A stretch of 64,000 nucleotides of DNA, taken from Kitagawia praeruptora. Its lineage: Eukaryota > Streptophyta > Magnoliopsida > Apiales > Apiaceae. Made by a program: the position numbers and the translations under genes. The notes under the pieces are model-generated. The model was not told where the DNA came from. It worked only from the letters and a program-made list of their open reading frames with translations, and did no database searches. Each line of letters starts with the position of its first letter. The stretch's first letter is position 1. The stretch lies in the NCBI GenBank assembly GCA_037693485.1, contig CM075352.1, forward strand, positions 162,943,501 through 163,007,500. The letters are read 5' to 3'. Positions 36,390-46,837 of this stretch are shown piece by piece.

Positions 36390-36728
36390 GATACTGTTGG
36401 GATATTTTGTTTAATTCAAACATATATCCTGTTATTCTAGTTATAGAAATAAAGTGTTGATATGTCAACATGATTTGGTCAATCGTAATTGAGAGATTAT
36501 AGGAGTCTGAATTCGTTTATCTTGAGCAGCAAGAATAAGATATTATTGAGAGATTATAGGTGAAAGATTATAGGAGTCTTGAATATTGTTTTTCTATTTA
36601 AACAATGTAATCGTGTTATTTATATATCAATGAGAAGTTGATGAGTTTTCCTCTCGGTTAAACACTCGGTATACGTATTATTAGTTTTTTTTCTTAGACT
36701 TGGTATCAAAGCATCCAGGAACAAAACT

Positions 36729-37513
36729 ATGGAGATAACCAAGACAAAAGAAGGCTCTGTGGGTTTAAGCTAACGAAAAGTAACTACACAACATGGTCCC
36801 TGAAAATGAAGGTTTTCATGAAGGCGCAAGGCGTTTGGGGTGCGATAGAAGGAGACCCAAAGACTGTTGTTGATGAGAGGACGGTACAGATAGCTCTTGC
36901 AGCTATATACCAAGGCGTGCCAGAAGAAGTACTATTGACTATTGCTGAGAAAGAAACTGCAAAGGAAGCTTGGGAAGCCATTAAAACGATGTTTGTGGGA
37001 GAAGAGCGTGTGAAGGAGGCTAAGGTACAAACTTTGAAGGGAGAGTTTGAGTCTCTTACCATGAAGGAGACAGATAGCATCGACGAGTTTTGTATGAAGC
37101 TGAGCGGGATAGCAACCAACATACGAGTTCTTGGAGTAGTGATGGAGGAGTCAAGCGTTGTGAGGAATATCCTACGTGCATTCCCTGATAAATTTCTCCA
37201 GATTGCTTCAAATATCGAACAGTTCGGAGACATGAAAGCTGTGACGGTTGAAGAATTAGTGGGTCGTCTTAAAGCTCACGAGGAGAGGATGAAGGGCAGG
37301 TCCGAGAGCGCAGACATACAACAACTTCTCTTGGCATCTCAGAATCAATGAACTAGAGGTGGTTATTTCCGTGACAAGAGTAGGATCAGGTGCTACAACT
37401 GTAACACCTTGGGACATTATGCGTCAGAATGTAGCAAACCACGACGTGAAAGTGAGAAGAGGCAGGAAGTAAACATGGCAGTCATTGAGGATGATGAACC
37501 AGGTTTGTTATAG
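36729..37513 (+). pseudogene. copia-type gag with CCHC zinc knuckle, disrupted
   Basis: Begins at an ATG just after the primer binding site, shifts frame near 36770, then reads TTWSLKMKVFMKAQGVW and on through the UBN2/gag-polypeptide domain (FESLTMKETDSIDEF, LRAFPDKF, TVEELVGRLKAHEER). A TGA at about 37349 precedes an in-frame continuation with the knuckle CYNCNTLGHYASEC (C-X2-C-X4-H-X4-C) and a final stop at 37511. Gag would package the RNA in virus-like particles. The N-terminal shift and the stop inactivate this copy. Confidence 0.88.
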
Positions 37514-37514
37514 T

Positions 37515-37655
37515 CATAAGTATAGCCATAAGGGCTCAGATTATTAGCCATAAGGGCTCAGATTATTAGCCATACGGGCTCAGTTTAATAGCCATACGGG
37601 CTCAGTTGAATTAGCCATACGGGCTCAGTTTAAAAGTCATACGGGCTGGACGGAT
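37515..37655 (+). repeat. AGCCATACGGGCTCAG tandem repeats in the LTR element
   Basis: Six or so imperfect copies of a roughly 22 bp unit (GCCATAAGGGCTCAGATTAT, GCCATACGGGCTCAGTTTAA) between gag and the polypurine tract, where pol would be in a complete element. Confidence 0.8.
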
Positions 37656-37997
37656 GCATCATACATGTTTGAATTAAGGGAGAGATTGTTGGGATATTTT
37701 GTTTAATTCAAACATATATCCTGTTATTCTAGTTATAGAAATAAAGTGTTGATATGTCAACATGATTTGGTCAATCGTAATTGAGAGATTATAGGAGTCT
37801 GAATTCGTTTATCTTGAGCAGCAAGAATAAGATATTATTGAGAGATTATATGTGAGAGATTATAGGAGTCTTGAATATTGTTTTTCTATTTAAACAATGT
37901 AATCGTGTTATTTATATATCAATGAGAAGATGATAAGTTTTCCTCTCGGTTAAACACTCGGTATACGTATTATTAGTTTTTTTTTTCTTACAGATAC

Positions 37998-39043
37998 TAC
38001 CATGCCGGTCAAGTTCAGAGCCTTTTTCCAAAATGGGATCAAAGTTTAATTCCTAATCCGAAATAAAGACTGAGAATTTGTAATACTTGTCTTGGTAGTT
38101 TGGGTACAGGAAATGGAAGTATACTATCACTAGGACATGGATTTAGGTCTACATGAAGTATTCTGGTCGTTATATAGTTGTGTTGGATACACCCCCATCG
38201 TTACTACCTTTTTACATTATCTAGCTCATTTTTATTCATAAGGAAGACTATATAAATAACTCAACACAGAGGTTGCAATGTATTAGTGAGCAATAATTTG
38301 AAGGCTACTGTGCATGTCAATGCGGACTTTCGAAGATTAATATGAAGAAGTATGAAAAAGAACTTTCCTTACCAAACTTTAAAGGCTAGGAGGTGGTGTT
38401 TTATAACTTATTTTTTTTGCAATTCGGTACTTCAAAAGCTGACCTGTTTTTTTAAAAAAAAATTTTGAGGTCTCCAATGATATTAGTCCACAAAAATCTT
38501 GATTACAAGTTAAATAAATCAAAATTTTGATATAAGTATGGGGATTGTTTATATTTAAAATATTGGCTTTGATTTTGCGGATTACATTATTCCATTATAT
38601 TATTCTTAGTGATATTTTTAAGATAACAAACAATGTTTGTGACATACTTAAATCTTTAAATCTACAACGAAATTACACACATTCATTTTGTCAATTAAAA
38701 AGGTAAATATCTTGGTACAAAGAGATCATATATATTTTCATTTTCTAAAATAAAAAATATCTTTCAAGATTAACTGTTAATTTGGAGAAATACTATTTCA
38801 TGTATTCAGAGCTCAGTTTATTTTTTTTGGTTTAAATTAATTTTATTTTAAAAAATTGGTCAAATATAAATTAAGGTAAAGATACAGGATAAATTACAGT
38901 TGATATCATTTTATACATATCTGGCATGTATAATTTTTTTAAAAATTTATCATTGATTTTTATCATTCAACATGCAAATTATATGATAAACAAAAAAAAT
39001 ATTTTAATAGAATATAAATGATGATTTTAAAGGAATCTAATCA
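37998..39043. other. no gene recognised
   Basis: AT-rich sequence. The first 70 bp may belong to the minus-strand exon interrupted by the LTR element; the rest shows nothing. Confidence 0.5.
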
Positions 39044-39250
39044 ATATATACATTCATTGACTAGTACTAGTAACTAGTGCTTTGTCAAAAATGCTCTCTC
39101 TTGCTATTATCTCCTACCTTCACTCCCGTCACCTTTGACCGTCCTTTTTTTCCACCTTCCGTTACAACACTCTTCTCACGCGTTTTCTTTTCTTGTTTGT
39201 TTTATCCTCCTCTTTCAGATCCTGGGTTTTTTAACCTCGATCTGTTACTT

Positions 39251-40956
39251 ATGGGCTCTATGAATTCTGAGCACTCTGGCTCCATGAACTCAGATGAGTT
39301 CTCTAACTTCATAGGACACAATTATGCGGTCCCTGTGTTACCTGCCCTTAATTTGCATCCGCAAATTCATCTTGAGGCTGAGAATGTCATGGGTGAGCCC
39401 CTTTCTCCCTTGGCTCAGCAAAGAATGCGAGACCAGATACATCTGATTCTCAACGATGGAACTGAGTTACTCAATAGCGGCCCTACTGTTGGAAATTCAT
39501 CCAAATCAAGTCATGATCCATCTACTCAATCTCCTGAGGAGGTTAACTCGGCTTCTCATATTGAGGAAGGGGAATTACTGAGGGAAAGGATAAGGGCAAA
39601 AGTATCCAACAACCTCAGTTACCAACCAAGAAAGTGTCATGGAGCAATATTGTTACAAAAAATGTTGTTGATGAGGATCCTACTGTGGGGACTGCAGACA
39701 TTACCTATAATGAAGACGGTACTGCCACGGTGAAGTTTTCTGATGATTTCTTTGCTAAAGCAGAGAAACAATGGGATACAAGCATTATTGGATATTTCAT
39801 TGGTGGCTCATTTCCTTTCAAATATATACGGGAGCAAGCTCAGCGATTTTGGAAGAATCGTGGATTAACAGGAGTATATTTCAGCACGGAAGGATACTAC
39901 ACTTTCAGGTTTGGCACTCTAGAAGAAAAAGATAGAGCTTTAAGCCTGAATTCAATTCAAATAGGTAAGAAAACTCTGTTTTTGTTGCCTTGGACAGATG
40001 GATCTATATTTAAACGAAATGTTGTTGATAGAGTTCCATGTTGGATACGTTTGGTTGATGTTCCTGAAATCCTTTGGTGCAAGGAAGGACTGAGCTCTAT
40101 TGCTAGTTCAGTGGGCAAACCTTTGAAGTTTGATGCAGCCACAACACGCTTCGAACCACTCAAGTATGCTGGAATACAAGTAGAGCTTGCATATTCTGCT
40201 CTGCGTCCTGACTTTGTAAGAGTTCCTCTTCCAATTCCAAAATCAAAAAAACCGACTAAACTAATGAACCCAACGGAACCAGTTGAACACGCGAAAATTG
40301 AAATCCAGTATGGTGAGTTACCTTATTCCTGCAGTCTGTGTCAAGCGTTTGGTCACTCATTGGCTAGGTGCAACAATAACCCTGACAGAGTTACAAAGAG
40401 ACAAAAAACACAGGGAAATAGTAATCAGACAGCTGCCTCCGGGTCGAATACATCACAGGTACCACCTAACAAGAATGACTATATTGGAAATTTGGAGATG
40501 GTCCCATATACTGTTGGGAAATTCTGTGGATGTGATGTAGTTATGGATGAATATGAAATTCTAACAGAGCTTGAAAAAGAGTTCGAAACCAACGAAAATA
40601 CGGAGCTAATTAAGGGAGATGATAATCTGGAAGAATTTGACAGAATTCCTGAGACTTCGTCCAATCTTATAGAGGCTGTTGAGGGTACGGAGGATTCTCT
40701 GATTGAAAATGTGGCACCTCTTGCTATACATAATGGGTTTACGGCACTTTCTGGCTTGGTAGTAGATTTTACTGAACCATGTAATGTCGGAAAACAGAGA
40801 AAGCGTGGTCAGTCACCAGTTGCAGTCAGGAACGAGAAGACACCAAAAGCAAGCAGTAGAAATAGAAACATTGATGTAGATGGTTTTACACAGGTTCCAA
40901 TCAAGAAAAGTAACAGGTTGGCTAAAACATCAACAATTCTTCGCCGTTTAGAATGA
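39251..40956 (+). pseudogene. LINE ORF1: DUF4283 RNA-binding protein with zinc knuckle
   Basis: Starts MGSMNSEHSGSMNSDEFSNF. The frame shifts near 39620, then runs SWSNIVTKNVVDED through a DUF4283 domain (FFAKAEKQWDTSIIGYFIGG, YTFRFGTLEEKDRAL, LLPWTDGSIF, VPCWIRLVDVP) to a knuckle CSLCQAFGHSLARC (C-X2-C-X4-H-X4-C, about 40330-40371). The tail is acidic then basic. ORF1 would bind LINE RNA. The start was chosen because the LINE at 62190 begins the same way (MGSQNLENSGSMNSDEF). The stop overlaps the ORF2 start as ATGA. Only one frameshift was found. Confidence 0.88.
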
Positions 40957-43900
40957 ATTTTGCAGTTTGGAATGTTAGAGGCCTCAATAAGAGCAGTCAT
41001 CAGCAGGAGGTACTTCATTTAATTTCAAAAAATAAGATTAGTTTTATGGGATTATTGGAAACCAATGTCAGAGTTGAAAACTCGGGTCTTATTTCTAATC
41101 GTATCAACAACAAATGGAATTGGATTTTTAATTATGATGAGCATGATTATGGTCGTGTTTGGGTGGGTTGGGACCCGTCAGTGTGGTTGTTCAGGCAAGG
41201 TCAAAGTCCTCTCAGCAAATTACTTGCTTGGTAATCTTTTTGCTGAAGCAGATTACTTTCTGTGTAACGTTTGTGTATGCTCTGAATAAACCTCACGAAA
41301 GAGAGCATCTTTGGAGAGATATTGAGAGAATTCGCCGGTCTATTGCTGTCCCTTGGTGCATTAATGGGGACTTCAACTGCATCCTGTCTCTGAATGAAGT
41401 CAAAGGGGGTCGAGAGCGTTGGACGCCTGCCATGCAAGCTTTTAAAGATTGTGTTTCCAATTCTGATTTGGGTCATATTAAAACTGTTGGTCCTATTAAC
41501 ACTTGGACTAATAAAAGATGTGCTCTCATTCAGAAACGTCTGGATCGAATGCTAGGCAACAAGGAGTGGTTTAATGCTTTTACTGAATCTCTGGTCATGG
41601 TAAAGAACAGGGGCATTATGGATCACTGCCCGCTTATTTGCTCGGTTCCGATACATATTCAAAAAATTCTTAAACCTTTTCAGTTCTTCAACTTTATGAC
41701 GGAAATTGATGGGTTTAAAGAGGCGGTCTCTAAAGCTTGGGAAAGTCGCTGGTACGGTGATCCAATGCCTATTCTGGTTCAGAAGCTTAAGGAAGTTAAA
41801 ACAGCTCTTTCAGTCCTTAATAAAAATCATGGACATGTCCAAACAAATGTTGTTCTGGCTCGTGCTTCATTGTCTGAGGTTCAGGACAAACTGGTTACAG
41901 ATTCTGATAATCATAATCTGCTTCTCTTAGAAAACCAGGCTTGCCGTGATCTTGAAACAGCTCTGCTTGAGGAGGAGCGCTTTCTGCTTCAAAAATCGAG
42001 GGTGAAATGGTTGAATGTTGGAGATGGTAACAATAAATTTTTCTTTAATAAAACCTAGGCTAACTGTAATGTTAATAAAATGCTTGCTATTGAAAATAAG
42101 GAGGGTGAAGTGGTCTTAGGTCACAATAATGTTGCTCAAGTTGCAGTCGAGTTCTTCTCTAGCACTCTAGGCTCTTCAGTCGACTTGGATCCATGCGACT
42201 TTGACAATTTGAACTGTGCCAAGCTTTCGAATGCTCAAACTATTCTTCTAGAGGCGCCTGTCTCTAGTGAGCTAATTTTGAGAACCTTGAAATCTATGAA
42301 GAAGAACAAAGCTCCGGGTCCAGACGGGTTCACTGCTGAATTTTTCTTGGCAGTTTGGGATATAGTTGGTGAAACTTTTTGTGATGCAGTCAAAAGTTTC
42401 TTTGTGACAGATTCTTTGTTTAAGCCGATTAATGCCACCAGCATTGCCTTACATAAGGCTAAGTGTGCTCTAAAGCTTGATTTACATAAGGCTTTCGACT
42501 CTTTAAACTGGAACTTCATCTTGGGTGCCTTACAAAAGCTTAATTTCCCGATTAAATTCATAAAATGGATTCAGTCATGTATCACCACCACTACTTTCTC
42601 TGTCAAGGTGAATGGCTCACTGTGTGGGTTCTTTGAAGGAAGGAAAGGTATTCGGCAGGGGGACCCAATTTCACCCAATTTTTTCTCCATTGCTATGACT
42701 ATTTTCGCATCTATGCTTGCTAGGTATCATACAAATTTTAAATTCCATTGGAAGTGAAAAGAAATAAAGCTTACGCACCTTCTATATGCTGATGATGTGC
42801 TTCTCTTCTCCAACGGCGATATGGATTCTGTAAATCACCTTATGCACTGTGTTTCTCGATTCTCTGCTGCTAGTGGTTTGAATTCGAGTCTCGCTAAAAG
42901 CAATGTTTTTTTCGGAAACTGTGATGAGAACTTTGTTAGATGGTTTGATAATTCCTTTGGCATAGCTCATGGTAATCTCCCTGTTCGGTTCCTAGGGGTC
43001 CCTCTAATCTCGTCTAGACTAAGGCACAATGATTGTATTCCCCTTCTTGATAGGATTACTACTAGGATTTCTTGCTGGACTACTGCGCTATTATCTCTGG
43101 CTGGCCGTGTGCAACTAATTAGGTCTGTGCTATCTGCGGTTTTATCCTTCTGGACGAACCATTTTGTGCTTCCGAATTCTGTGCATAGCAGCCTTCAAAC
43201 AGTTTTTACACGCTTCCTTTGGAAGGGTGATGCAACTTCTAAAGGTGGTGCAAAAATCAGTTGGGACTCGATCTGTAGGCCTATTGAAGAAGGTGGTCTT
43301 GGTATAAAGCACTCTAAGACCTAGAATCAAGCTCAAATTATTAAACACTTGTGCAGAATTGTCTGTAAAAGTAAAGCCCTATGGCCTTCCTGGGTTCACT
43401 TGTCTGTGCTAAAGAAGTATCAATTCTGGAATTTGCCGATGCCAACGGATTGTTCATGGATCCTTCGTAACGTTCTTAAGTTACGCTCTCTTGCTATGCA
43501 GTTTATTTCTTACACTATTGGTAATGGCATGGGCACCTCGCTATGGTTTGATCCGTGGTGGCATGCAACCTGCTTAGCCCGAAATAATCATGATCCTTTA
43601 ATTTCTCAAGCTAATTCGAGCTCTAATGCTACTGTGCATTCTCTGATCAGTTCTGGAGCTTGGGTGTTGCCTCAACCCTCGAATAGGATTCATCACCTAA
43701 ATCCGGTTTTGGTCCATTGGCTGACTCAGTTTGATTTCCCAACTTTTGACCTCAATGCTTCTGACTCATTCCTTTGGAATGGTATGCATCTTCACAAGAT
43801 AAAAACCTGGCACATATGGAACTGCATTCGAGAGACAACTCGTAATGTGGCTTGGAGTGGATACATATGGCATAGGCTCAAAATCCTTCGGTATGCTCAT

Positions 43901-44347
43901 CATGAATGGATCTTATGCCATGGTCGCCTCCCAACAATGCACAGACTTTCTTCTTTTGGTTTGGATGTCTCTCAACTTTGTCAATTCTGTATTGGAGGCA
44001 CCGAAACTGACTCACACTTATTTGTAGCTTATCCTTACGGCAGCTACATTCTTGCTAAACTGGGTGGCCTCCTAAACATAGACTTTGCAGGCATTACTTG
44101 GGGGGAGGTCTTAGAGTCTTTGGGGAACATTTTTGACAACATCCTTCGCATCGTCGCTCTTCTTGTAGCTCAAATTTATTCCTATCAGTTATGGAAGGAA
44201 CGAAATGCAAGACTTCATGATAGAGGTGTCTTTGGTCCTAGCAAGCTAATCCGAATTATTATGCTGGATCTTAAGGCTAGACTTGTTTCTTCTACATGGT
44301 TCCTCAATCATGCTAATTTAGATTTGTGTAGGTGGATTTATATTTGA
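40953..44347 (+). pseudogene. LINE ORF2: endonuclease and reverse transcriptase, disrupted
   Basis: The endonuclease starts MNFAVWNVRGLNKSSHQQEV and keeps LLETN, NGDFNCIL and DHCPL motifs. The reverse transcriptase has NKAPGPDGFTAEFF, KLDLHKAFDSLNW, GIRQGDPISPNFFSIAM and the catalytic LLYADDVLLF. A zf-RVT domain (CHGRLPTMHRL...CQFC) ends it. Breaks: frameshift near 41230; in-frame stops at 42056, 42755 and 43321; and an internal deletion near 42455 that removes the part between NATSIAL and KCALKLDL, about 75 residues in relatives. It would nick DNA and copy LINE RNA at the nick; this copy cannot. Confidence 0.9.
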
Positions 44348-44480
44348 CTGCTTTAGGGTCATCTTGTTTGTTTCTCTTCTCGGAAAGCTAGCTTAGGCTA
44401 GTTTGTGTAGGTGGATTTATATTTGACTGCTTTAGGGTCATCTTGTTTGTTTCTCTTCTCGGAAAGCTAGCTTAGGCTAG
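44323..44480 (+). repeat. 79 bp tandem duplication in the LINE 3' UTR
   Basis: TTTGTGTAGGTGGATTTATA through AAAGCTAGCTTAGGCTAG occurs twice in a row with period 79 (44323-44401 and 44402-44480). The first copy includes the last codons of ORF2. Confidence 0.92.
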
Positions 44481-44577
44481 TTTGCTTGTGTGCCTAGTAT
44501 AGGTGTAGTTCTCTCTTTGCTTAGCCTTAGATCAAGGGTTAATCCCTTTTCCTTCTTTATAAAATTCTTAATTTAGC

Positions 44578-44609
<32 letters not shown>

Positions 44610-44615
44610 CATTCA

Positions 44616-45040
44616 GTGCCATTTATTTTTATTGCACTCATTATGCTCTCAAGCTAATCATGTCGCTTAATTGAATATTAATTGATTTATTTATTATCTT
44701 TAGAGAAACATGGTTAGAAAATAAGAATATTTTGTGATTTTTGATTTTAGGAGTTGATAACCTTCAACATAAATTCATGACATATTTTAAATGATATAAT
44801 TGTGAAAAAAGACATTTACAGCATTATTTTCATTAAAAATCTATTTTTACTTTAAATTATCTTATAACTTACATAATAAATTGAATTATACAACATAATC
44901 CACAAATTTTTTTGTGAGTGTTTATGTAAAATATATTTAATTATTTAGTCAGTAGTGTAAAATTTCAAGAAGTATTAATTGTCATTGGTGAAGTTTGGTT
45001 TAGCTATATTAATCAGAGTTAAACATTTGTGTTTAAACAT
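44616..45040. other. no gene recognised
   Basis: AT-rich intergenic sequence between the LINE and the MITE. Confidence 0.5.
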
Positions 45041-45048
45041 AGATCTAT

Positions 45049-45359
45049 AGGGTCACGCGAACACATGTTAGTGTGAGTATGAGAACACATATCCACCACA
45101 TTTCAAAATATATTTTAAAGGATAACTTCAAAAAAAAAATCTTATAATTCTATCTTCTATTCATTCAAATTTTTTTTTTAAATTAAAAAAAAATTAAAAA
45201 AAAACGGTTGCCATGTTATCATTTTTAAATTTTTTTTTTAAATTTTTTTTTTTATGAATGGATAGATGATAGAAGTATAAGAGTTTTCTTTGTGAGTGAC
45301 GTGCCCTTTAAAGTAGTTTGATATGTGGTATTCTCCTGGTTCTCTCCAAATCATACCCT
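45049..45359. mobile_element. MITE with long imperfect inverted repeats
   Basis: Ends AGGGTCACGCGAACAC and inverted AGGGTATGATTTGGAG, flanked by a perfect AGATCTAT duplication (45041-45048 and 45360-45367; a ninth base also matches). Inner arms such as TCTATCTTCTATTCATTC pair with GAATGGATAGATGATAGA across an AT-rich centre. The 8-9 bp duplication fits hAT or Mutator type. Non-coding. Confidence 0.8.
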
Positions 45360-45746
45360 AGATCTATAACTTAAAATTGAATTAGTACAATTTAGATTCA
45401 ATTTCACCACTTTCAAATAGAAAAATGCCTTATTTGGATATCATACAATGAACATATTAAGAAAATAAAAATTACTCAATATTTTTCCTTTAAAAAGAAA
45501 TAATGTATAATGATATTAATATTGTTTTTGTCGCACCTATAACTTGTAATTAAATTACATGCAGATAATTGTTTCAAAAACAAAAAAAAAATGCACATAA
45601 AAACATCAAATCATTATTTTTCAATAAGAAGTCTCACAAATCATAAACATTAAACAAAGGAAACAAATTGGAATGATTTTTATTATAACATTGTACTCAA
45701 GCATGATGGAAACAATAATAATAGATTCAATGGGTTGATACTATAT

Positions 45747-46075
45747 CTACCCCTTCTTGTTCGCATTGATAGCATCAAAAAGATACTTGTCATGACGACA
45801 TTTTGGGCAAACGAGATGGTTTTCTGGTACCATCACATACAGGTGGCATGATTTGCAGCCCATAAACACCATCTGAGCGGTATAAGGCATATTCATATCT
45901 AGTACTGCCTTATTCTTTCCTTCTTGCTCCTACAAAATCAAAATGTTTACATTAATAAATATTATTGGATAAAATAGATCAAATTTTTATGCATTACCTT
46001 GAGAAGCTCATCAACAAATTGAGTTTTTGTTTCTCCTTGTTTACTAGTGACACTTGTATGATTATTCTTAGCCAT
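45747..46075 (-). CDS. small zinc-ribbon protein, GIR1/GIR2-like, two exons
   Basis: Exon 1 is 46075-45998 (26 codons, MAKNNHTSVTSKQGETKTQF...) and exon 2 is 45929-45747, with a GTAATG donor and a TTGTAG acceptor. The protein has 86 residues. Near its end are MVFMGCKSCHLYVMV and VCPKCRHDKYLFDAI: two CxxC pairs 12 residues apart, the spacing and surroundings (GC..C..YVM...CPKC) of the GLABRA2-interacting repressor family and related small plant proteins. Family members bind transcription factors and TOPLESS co-repressors, but no LxLxL EAR motif is visible here, so repression is not assured. The frame is intact and unbroken, unlike nearly everything else in the window. A TATA-like TATATAGG lies roughly 60-80 bp upstream. 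It could also be an annotated uncharacterised gene. Confidence 0.72.
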
Positions 46076-46129
46076 GATTCTTGTAAATAAAAATTATATA
46101 ACTCTAGTGTTTATGCAAATAATAAAGTA

Positions 46130-46160
46130 CAGGATCACCTATATACCTATATATACTAGT
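46130..46160 (-). promoter_or_regulatory. TATA-like sequence upstream of the zinc-ribbon gene
   Basis: The minus strand reads TATATATAGGTATATAGG about 60-80 bp upstream of the ATG. The spacing suits a plant core promoter with a short 5' UTR. Confidence 0.35.
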
Positions 46161-46374
46161 TGAATATGCTAATCAGGCTAGCAGTTTCAAAAGTTTTTTT
46201 CTTTAATTTAAGTTTTTCATTTTTTTGACCGTGATTATTCGATCTGTTTTTTCTTGTATCTGTTCTTTTTTATTTTTTGTATCTGTTTGTCAAATATTTA
46301 AAAAAAAATCTCATTTCCTCTTTATTCTCACGTACTCAACTTCTCACCCATACTTTTGTAAATTTACAAAGTAA

Positions 46375-46835
46375 CACTACACCAAATCTGCTATCAGACA
46401 ACACTGATCAGACAACACTCTGCAAAAAAAGTGTTGCCCGAAAAGATCAGACAACGGTTCCCGTGTTCAAGAAAAAAAAGTATTGTCTGATCCCAGGTTT
46501 TACAACGAGCAAAAAACCATTGTCTATTAGATGAAGTCAGACAACGATATTTAAAATGTAGTGTTACACAGATTTCATATTTAGACAACAGTTTTCCGGA
46601 ACCATTGTCTGAAAATGTTTCAGACAAGAGCACACAAAACTGTTGTTAGAAAGAGACAACAGTTTTTATGATCCGTTGTTTGAGTTTAATTCAAACAACA
46701 CGCAGAAAATACAGTTGTCTGACTCTTGCCATTCATACGACGGTTTTTGGGACTGTTGTTGGAATCAGACAACAGTTTTTCTGTTACTGTTGTGTAACAT
46801 TTGTTCAAACAACAGTTTTTTATAGTGTTGTCTAA
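46375..46835. repeat. left subterminal repeats of CACTA-C
   Basis: CAGACAAC and GTTGTCTGA in alternating orientation, about every 20-40 bp. Confidence 0.88.
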
Positions 46836-46837
46836 GT

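Larger units (their letters stand above)
36395..37992 (+). mobile_element. copia-type LTR retroelement, gag only, 1.6 kb
   Basis: Two nearly identical LTRs of about 305 bp (36395-36698 and 37687-37992), each starting TGTTGGGATATTTTG. A 5 bp duplication GATAC is seen at 36390-36394 and 37993-37997. A primer binding site TGGTATCAAAGC (36700) matches initiator tRNA-Met, and a purine tract AAGGGAGAGAT precedes the 3' LTR. It carries gag but no protease, integrase or reverse transcriptase, so it depends on another copia element. The near-identity of the LTRs indicates a fairly recent insertion. Confidence 0.94.
39057..44602 (+). mobile_element. L1-type LINE, full length but degenerate, 5.5 kb
   Basis: Holds ORF1 (DUF4283 and zinc knuckle) and ORF2 (endonuclease, reverse transcriptase, zf-RVT) in order, and ends in a poly(A) tract (about 44577-44593). 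A likely 13 bp target duplication ATATATACATTCA lies at 39044-39056 and 44603-44615; AT richness makes the exact edges uncertain. Two relatives lie in this window (57324 and 62020 onward). Confidence 0.85.

Noticed and set aside
36784..37233. 149-codon minus-strand frame opposite gag
   Set aside because: Antisense shadow of the gag coding sequence.
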